From Halorubrum persicum (GTDB lineage: Archaea > Halobacteriota > Halobacteria > Halobacteriales > Haloferacaceae): 64,000 bases of DNA. Where the stretch lies: contig NZ_NHOA01000043.1 in the NCBI RefSeq assembly GCF_002727125.1, forward strand, positions 1-64,000, read 5' to 3'. The notes below the pieces were generated by a model. That model did no database searches. It worked only from the letters and a program-made list of their open reading frames with translations, and had not been told where the DNA came from. Below are positions 59,752 through 64,000 of this stretch, piece after piece (position 1 is the stretch's first letter; each line of letters starts with the position of its first letter). Made by a program: the position numbers and the translations under genes.

Positions 59752-60870
59752 TCAGAACGCCCGCTCGCCGAGGGTCTCGTAGATCCGGTAGCAGCGCTCC
59801 AGCACGTCGACCGCGACGCTCTCCGACTCGGTGTGCGCCTCGCCCGGCTCGGAGGCTCCACAGACGACGCAGTCGGTGCCGGCCTCGGCCAGCCAGCCCG
59901 CGTCGGTGGCGTGGGGTTTGACGACGTGTTCGGGCGCGTCGAGCCCCAGTTCGTCGTGCACCTCGCTGGCGGCCGCGAGCGCGGCGTCCGCGAACGTGTC
60001 GTCGCCGCAGGCCATCGGCGGCAGGTCCTGATCGATCTCCCAGTCGACGCCGTCGACCGCCTCGGCGGCGCGAGCGAGGTCGGCGCGATCGCCGGGGACC
60101 GTGCGCTCGTCGATCGTCACCTCGCAGCGCTCGGGGATCACGTTCCACGTCTCGCCGCCGTGGACCATCGTCACCGCGAGCGATCCGGTGACGCGCTCGC
60201 CGAAGACGGTCGCCGACGGCGCGGCGAGCCCTCGCACCTCGTCGATCGCGTCGCTCGCGCGGTAGATCGCGTTCTCGCCGGCCTCGGGCTCGGAGGCGTG
60301 CGCCGCGACGCCGCTCGCGACGAGCGTCGAGGCGCGCCGGCCCTTGTGCGCGACGGCGATGTCGGTGACGCCCGGCTTCGAGTACTCCGTCGACCCCTCG
60401 GCCACGACCGCGTAGTCGGGGGCGAACCCCTCCTCGATCGCGTGGCGCGCGCCGGTCCCGCCGACCTCCTCGCCGACGAACGAGGCGACCGCGAGCTCGC
60501 GGCCGGCCGGCGGTTCGGCCTCCCGGAACGCGAGCAGACAGGCCGCGACCGCGCCCTTCATGTCCGCCGCGCCGCGGCCGTAGATCCGCCCCTCGCGGCG
60601 CTCGACGACGTAGTCGCCCGCGTTGCCTTCGCCGGTCGTCTGGCGGTCCGCCGGCGGCACCACGTCGTGATGGCCGACGAGCGCGAGGGTGTCGGCGTCG
60701 GGGTCGTCCGTCGCGCCTTTGTACGCGAGCACGTTGCCCGCGTCGTCGCGCTCGATCCGCGCGTCGGTCTCGTCGCGCAGCCACGCCTCGATCGCGTCGC
60801 CGGCGGCGGTCTCGTCCTCGTGGGACGGTATGGCGACCAACTCCTCGGTCAGGTCCGCGAGTTCGCGCAT
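59752..60870 (-). CDS. M20-family metallopeptidase (ArgE/DapE-like)
   Basis: 372-aa di-zinc amidohydrolase. VGHHDVVPP (His68), GRGAADMKGAVAACLL (Asp103), VGEEVGGTG (Glu134/Glu135), AVVAEGSTEYSKP (~163-175) and His in VVKPHATDAGWLAEAG (~325-339). Dimerisation domain inserted at ~185-290 (HKGRRASTLVASGVAAHASEPEAG). ArgE/DapE-like by order, but whether acetylornithine, succinyl-DAP or dipeptides are the substrate cannot be told. Not in an amino-acid operon. Confidence 0.9.
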   Translation of the reverse strand: MRELADLTEELVAIPSHEDETAAGDAIEAWLRDETDARIERDDAGNVLAYKGATDDPDADTLALVGHHDVVPPADRQTTGEGNAGDYVVERREGRIYGRGAADMKGAVAACLLAFREAEPPAGRELAVASFVGEEVGGTGARHAIEEGFAPDYAVVAEGSTEYSKPGVTDIAVAHKGRRASTLVASGVAAHASEPEAGENAIYRASDAIDEVRGLAAPSATVFGERVTGSLAVTMVHGGETWNVIPERCEVTIDERTVPGDRADLARAAEAVDGVDWEIDQDLPPMACGDDTFADAALAAASEVHDELGLDAPEHVVKPHATDAGWLAEAGTDCVVCGASEPGEAHTESESVAVDVLERCYRIYETLGERAF

Positions 60871-60978
60871 ACGGTCGGGTCGGCGCTCAGCCGCTTAAAA
60901 ACTGAGTGTGCGGAGACGGTCGCACCCCGGTCGCGGTGGCGCGGGCCATTAATACGTCTCCGAGCCCTTGCTCCCAGT

Positions 60979-61515
60979 ATGTCCGATCAGCTCGAAACCG
61001 CGACGCTCGGCGGCGGCTGCTTCTGGTGTGTCGAGGCGGCGCTCGAACAGCTCGCCGGCGTCGAGTCGGTCACGTCCGGCTACGCCGGGGGCCACGTCGA
61101 CGACCCGACGTACAAGCAGGTCTGCTCCGGGAACACCGGTCACGCCGAAGTCGTGCAGGTCGAGTTCGACCCCGACGTGATCGCCTACGACGAGGTGCTC
61201 GAAGCGTTCTTCGAGATCCACGATCCGACCCAGCTCAACCGGCAGGGGCCCGACGTTGGCTCCCAGTACCGCTCGATCGTCCTCTATCACGACGAGGACC
61301 AGCGCGCGGTCGCCGAGGCGTACATCGACGCGCTCGACGAGGAGTACGACGACGACGTGGTGACGGAGCTCGAGCGGCTGGAGACGTTCTACCGCGCCGA
61401 GGAGCACCACCAGGACTACTTCGCGAAGAACCCCGACGACGCCTACTGCACCTTCCACGCGAAGCCGAAGATGGAGAAGGTGCGCGAGAAGTTCGAGGCG
61501 AAGGTCGCGAAGTGA
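60979..61515 (+). CDS. msrA: Peptide methionine-S-sulfoxide reductase
   Basis: 178 aa with the catalytic GGGCFWCVEA (Cys14, Cys17) followed by GYAGGHVDDPTYKQVCSGNTGHAE (~33-56), FFEIHDPTQLNRQGPDVGSQYRSI (~77-100) and YFAKNPDDAYC near the end. Reduces S-epimer methionine sulfoxide. Resolving Cys are probably Cys48/Cys157-equivalents. TATA-like CATTAATACG (~60946-60955) gives a short leader. Confidence 0.95.
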   Translation: MSDQLETATLGGGCFWCVEAALEQLAGVESVTSGYAGGHVDDPTYKQVCSGNTGHAEVVQVEFDPDVIAYDEVLEAFFEIHDPTQLNRQGPDVGSQYRSIVLYHDEDQRAVAEAYIDALDEEYDDDVVTELERLETFYRAEEHHQDYFAKNPDDAYCTFHAKPKMEKVREKFEAKVAK

Positions 61516-61573
61516 GACGGTTCCGAGCTCGAAGGCTCGAACGACTGTTTATCCGCGACCGTCGAGCGTTCGT

Positions 61574-61965
61574 CAGTGAACTCCTCGAAAGCTCCAGCCG
61601 CTCGTTTTTGAGTGGTTGACGGCAGCGCCGCGGTGAACACCGCCAAAGCCCCAGCCGCTCGGCTGTACAAAATCATTGACACCGCGAACACCGCCAAAGC
61701 CCCAGCCGCGAGGACTCGTGCGGCTCGCTGCGCGCTTCAGTCGCTCGCGGTGCTCGCTCCTTCCAGTGCTTGTGTCGCCGAGCTTCGCCCTCGCGACTGC
61801 CCCTTTGAGTCCCTCCCTACACACTGTAACCGCAGCCTCACGCCTCCCCAGCCTCGTCGGTCGTCCTCCGCGTTGCTTCGGACGACCGACTCCCTCGCAC
61901 GCGCTCCTCGCGGCCGTTGGCCGCTCGGAGGCGCGCGCCACCGCGACCGAGGATTTATAAGAACA
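61574..61965. repeat. Repeat and hairpin-rich noncoding region
   Basis: The 541-bp gap between msrA and ribH. Three copies of a ~29-bp core GTGAACACCGCCAAAGCCCC + AGCCGCTCG lie at 61576-61604 (diverged), 61633-61661 and 61684-61709; the first two end 16-19 bp later in TTGAC. From 61710 the sequence is built of GCTCGC/CGCTCGC words. A perfect 11-bp inverted repeat (GTCGGTCGTCC/GGACGACCGAC, 61856-61866/61880-61890) and GCGGCC-GTT-GGCCGC (61910-61924) form strong hairpins. TTTATAAG at ~61954-61961 could drive ribH with a ~75-nt leader. Such repeats resemble Halorubrum intergenic elements as I remember them. Confidence 0.7.
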
Positions 61966-62056
61966 TAGCAGCGCATCGTCCGCGACCCGATCGCGTTCGC
62001 CCGGCAACCCTCCTCCGGAACGGTAGACCTTTGGCGCCGCCGGTGCGAGCGAGCGT

Positions 62057-62461
62057 ATGGTCTCGCTGGGACTGGTGGTGGCGCGGTTCAACGACTCCGT
62101 CACGGAGCCGATGGCCGAGGCCGCCCGGGAGGCGGCCGCCGACCGCGACGCCGTCGTCGTCGACGAACTGAGCGTGCCGGGAGCGTACGACAGCCCGCTG
62201 GCCGCCGACCGCCTCGCACGCCGAGACGACGTCGACGCCGTCGCGGTGATCGGCGCCATCGTCACCGGCGACACCGACCACGACCACGTGATCGCGAGCG
62301 CGACCGCCGAGAAGCTCACGCAGGTGAGCCTCGACCGTGACACCCCCGTCACGTTCGGCGTGAGCGGTCCGGGAATGTCCGGCGCGGAGGCGCGCGAGCG
62401 CATCGACAAGGGCGCAGACGCGGCGGACAGCGCGATCGACCTCGTGGAGGAGCTCGAATGA
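62057..62461 (+). CDS. ribH: 6,7-Dimethyl-8-ribityllumazine synthase
   Basis: 134-aa riboflavin-pathway enzyme joining 5-amino-6-ribitylaminouracil and dihydroxybutanone phosphate. LGLVVARFNDSVTEPM (~4-19), ELSVPGAYDSPLAADRLARR (~38-57), VIGAIVTGDTDHDHVIASAT (~65-84, catalytic His), and PVTFGVSGPGMSGAEAR (~97-113) are canonical. Followed 31 bp later by an aminotransferase; co-transcription likely. Confidence 0.94.
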   Translation: MVSLGLVVARFNDSVTEPMAEAAREAAADRDAVVVDELSVPGAYDSPLAADRLARRDDVDAVAVIGAIVTGDTDHDHVIASATAEKLTQVSLDRDTPVTFGVSGPGMSGAEARERIDKGADAADSAIDLVEELE

Positions 62462-62492
62462 CGGGCGCGCGGTCAGCACGGAGGACACCACA

Positions 62493-63647
62493 ATGAGCGA
62501 CGCATACGACTTTTCAGAGCGGATCGGACGCGTAGAGCCCAGCGCCACGCTGGCGATATCGAACCTCGCTGCGGAGAAGGAAGCCGAGGGCGCCGACATC
62601 GTCGACCTCTCGGTCGGCGAGCCCGACTTCGACACGCCGGCGAACATCGTCGAGGCGGGCAAAGCGGCCCTCGACGCCGGCCACACGGGCTACACCTCCT
62701 CGAACGGGATCCCGCAGCTCAAGGAGGCGATCGCGGCGAAGCTCCGCGGCACCGGCGTCGACGCCGACGCCGACGAAGTGATCGTCACGCCCGGCGGCAA
62801 GCAGGCCCTGTACGAGACGTTCCAGACGCTGATCGACGACGGGGACGAGGTCGTCCTGCTCGACCCCGCGTGGGTCTCCTACGAGGCGATGGCGAAGCTC
62901 GCCGGCGCCGACCTCTCGCGGGTCGATCTGGCGCCGCACGGGTTCCAGCTGGAGCCGGCGCTCGACGCGCTCGCGGAGACGGTCTCGGACGAGACCGAAC
63001 TGCTCGTCGTCAACTCCCCGTCGAACCCCACGGGCGCGGTCTTCTCGGAGACCGCCTTGGAGGGCGTCCGCGACCTCGCGGTCGAACACGACATCGCCGT
63101 GATCTCCGACGAGATCTACGAGCAGATCACGTACGACGCCGACCACGTCTCGCTCGCGAGCCTCGAGGGGATGGCCGATCGGACCGTGACGATCAACGGC
63201 TTCTCGAAGGCGTACTCGATGACCGGCTGGCGGCTCGGCTACCTCCACGCGACCGACGAGTTCGTCGGGCAGGCCGGCAAGCTCCACTCCCACTCCGTCT
63301 CGTGCGCGGTCAACTTCGTCCAGCGCGCGGGCGTCGAGGCGCTGGAGAACACCGACGAGTCGGTCACGGAGATGCGGGACGCGTTCCGCGACCGCCGCGA
63401 CCTCCTCGTCGACCTGTTCGACGAGCACGGCGTCGACGTCGACGTGGGCGACGGCGCCTTCTACATGATGATCCCCGTCGACGACGACGATCAGGCGTGG
63501 TGCGAGGCCGCCATCGAAGAGGCGTCCGTCGCCTGCGTCCCCGGCGGTGCGTTCAACGCGCCCGGGTACGCCCGGATCTCGTACGCCGCGAGCGAACAGC
63601 GCCTGCGCGAGGCGGTCGATCGGCTCGTCTCGAACGACCTACTGTAG
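62493..63647 (+). CDS. Class I/II aminotransferase (aspartate aminotransferase-like)
   Basis: 384-aa PLP enzyme. VDLSVGEPDFDTPANI (~38-53), GHTGYTSSNGIPQLKEAI (~66-83), TPGGKQALYET (~97-107), NSPSNPTGAVF (~173-183, Asn-PLP), ISDEIYEQITYD (~207-218), catalytic Lys in INGFSKAYSMTGWRLGYL (~231-248), and Arg in GYARISYAA near the end. Aspartate or broad aminotransferase; specificity unclear. ATG 62493 and the short gap suggest an operon with ribH. Confidence 0.92.
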   Translation: MSDAYDFSERIGRVEPSATLAISNLAAEKEAEGADIVDLSVGEPDFDTPANIVEAGKAALDAGHTGYTSSNGIPQLKEAIAAKLRGTGVDADADEVIVTPGGKQALYETFQTLIDDGDEVVLLDPAWVSYEAMAKLAGADLSRVDLAPHGFQLEPALDALAETVSDETELLVVNSPSNPTGAVFSETALEGVRDLAVEHDIAVISDEIYEQITYDADHVSLASLEGMADRTVTINGFSKAYSMTGWRLGYLHATDEFVGQAGKLHSHSVSCAVNFVQRAGVEALENTDESVTEMRDAFRDRRDLLVDLFDEHGVDVDVGDGAFYMMIPVDDDDQAWCEAAIEEASVACVPGGAFNAPGYARISYAASEQRLREAVDRLVSNDLL

Positions 63648-63775
63648 GCCAGCGGGCCGGCGGCCGCTCTCCGCGACGGGGAGCCGACGACTCTCTGTCC
63701 GAAGCAGAACCGGCGTGAGAGGGAATCTGCGCTGCGTTTTTATATCTCCTATCCGAAACTTCTGCCGCTGATAAC

Positions 63776-64000
63776 ATGTACGACAACATACTATACCCAA
63801 CGGACGGGAGCGCTGGGTCAGAAGCGGCGGCGGCGCACGTGGGGACGCTCGCGGCGACGTTCGACGCGACCGTGCACGTGTTGCACGTCGTCGACACCCG
63901 CGAGGGGGGGTTGGGCCTGAGCGGGGCGTTCCTCGACGAGGAGAGCCAAGCGATGAGCGGCCGAACGCCCGACGAGGGGTACATCGGTCGGCACGAGGAC
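63776..64000 (+). CDS. Universal stress protein UspA family, 5' part
   Basis: First 75 codons of a UspA-like protein, running off the window: MYDNILYPTDGSAGSEAAAA and the strand VHVLHVVDTRE are the N-terminal ATP-binding fold of the family. The remaining GxxG(x9)GS nucleotide loop would lie beyond the edge. TATA-like TTTTATATC at ~63738-63746 predicts transcription start just before the ATG. Confidence 0.85.
   Translation, partial: MYDNILYPTDGSAGSEAAAAHVGTLAATFDATVHVLHVVDTREGGLGLSGAFLDEESQAMSGRTPDEGYIGRHED

Noticed and set aside
61574-61710. Repeats as a CRISPR array
   Set aside because: Only three diverged copies, unequal spacers, and no cas genes nearby; adjacent hairpins suggest a different element.
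61573-62409. Minus-strand frame with repeated SGWGFGGV motif
   Set aside because: The motif is just the translated DNA repeat, and the rest is antisense to ribH.

Overview
The window is a dense, GC-rich (about two-thirds G+C) stretch of haloarchaeal chromosome. The proteins are strongly acidic (Asp/Glu-rich), most genes start directly behind a TATA element with almost no 5' leader, and the gene content is archaeal: aIF2-beta, aIF6, L18ae/LX, L31e, L39e, prefoldin alpha, FtsY, Rpp21, Trm5, Dph2 and Dph6, an archaeal-type ProRS and halocyanin. The style fits Halorubrum or a close relative, but the genus is inferred from composition and gene order. Only the universal-stress gene at the right edge is cut by the window.

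Layout. 0-5.2 kb: a DUF2249-cupin protein, an MhqO/MhqD-like glyoxalase-hydrolase operon, a small membrane protein, endonuclease III, a DoxX protein and a DUF2391 membrane protein. 5.4-9.7 kb: thiol and cofactor genes (gamma-glutamylcysteine synthetase, archaeal CoaD, a CoA-disulfide-reductase-type flavoprotein). 9.8-12.9 kb: RNA genes (COG1325 protein, Trm112-like protein, Rpp21, Trm5). 13.1-17.3 kb: an overlapping pair of unknown genes, a 600-bp gene-free stretch with an AT-rich patch, tRNA-Thr(CGT), a 43-aa zinc ribbon, a membrane-anchored winged-helix protein and a repeat-rich secreted protein. 17.4-24 kb: ProRS, a Nudix CoA pyrophosphatase, DUF371, an amidohydrolase, a GNAT remnant and two TGS-domain GTPases (YchF/OLA1 type and DRG type). 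24.2-32.6 kb: an aerobic terminal oxidase region with coxB, a coxA-coxC fusion, a subunit IV-like protein and a lipoprotein halocyanin, interleaved with unrelated genes. 32.7-37.7 kb: a possible PD-(D/E)XK protein, a winged-helix regulator, an NRDE protein, glucose dehydrogenase overlapping its likely regulator gfcR, and a glutaredoxin. 37.9-50.6 kb: dph6, glutamate dehydrogenase, a CitE-like lyase divergent from a MaoC protein, CYTH, FKBP, a MinD-like ATPase next to a degenerate KaiC/RadA-like protein, YlbF, an esterase, dph2, a histidine kinase, a LOG-like protein and a HAD phosphatase. 50.7-59.7 kb: an XPD-like helicase, aIF2-beta, the initiator tRNA, an acyl-CoA ligase and the conserved rpl39e-rpl31e-eif6-rpl18a-pfdA-ftsY cluster. 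59.7-64 kb: an M20 peptidase, msrA, a structured repeat region, ribH, an aminotransferase and the start of a UspA gene.

How the genes fit together. Several groups look functional: electron flow from halocyanin into CuA of CoxB and on to the CoxAC fusion; glucose oxidation controlled by GfcR; translation initiation, with initiator tRNA and aIF2-beta on one strand and aIF6 nearby; co-translational targeting (ribosomal proteins, prefoldin, FtsY); diphthamide synthesis (Dph2 and Dph6); and low-molecular-weight thiol metabolism. No complete insertion sequence, CRISPR array, prophage or obvious defence island was found. The least explained pieces are the 61.57-61.97 kb repeat/hairpin region, the MinD/degenerate-KaiC pair, the membrane-bound winged-helix/secreted-protein pair, the possible nuclease at 32.7 kb, and an apparently missing K-channel lysine in the CoxA domain.
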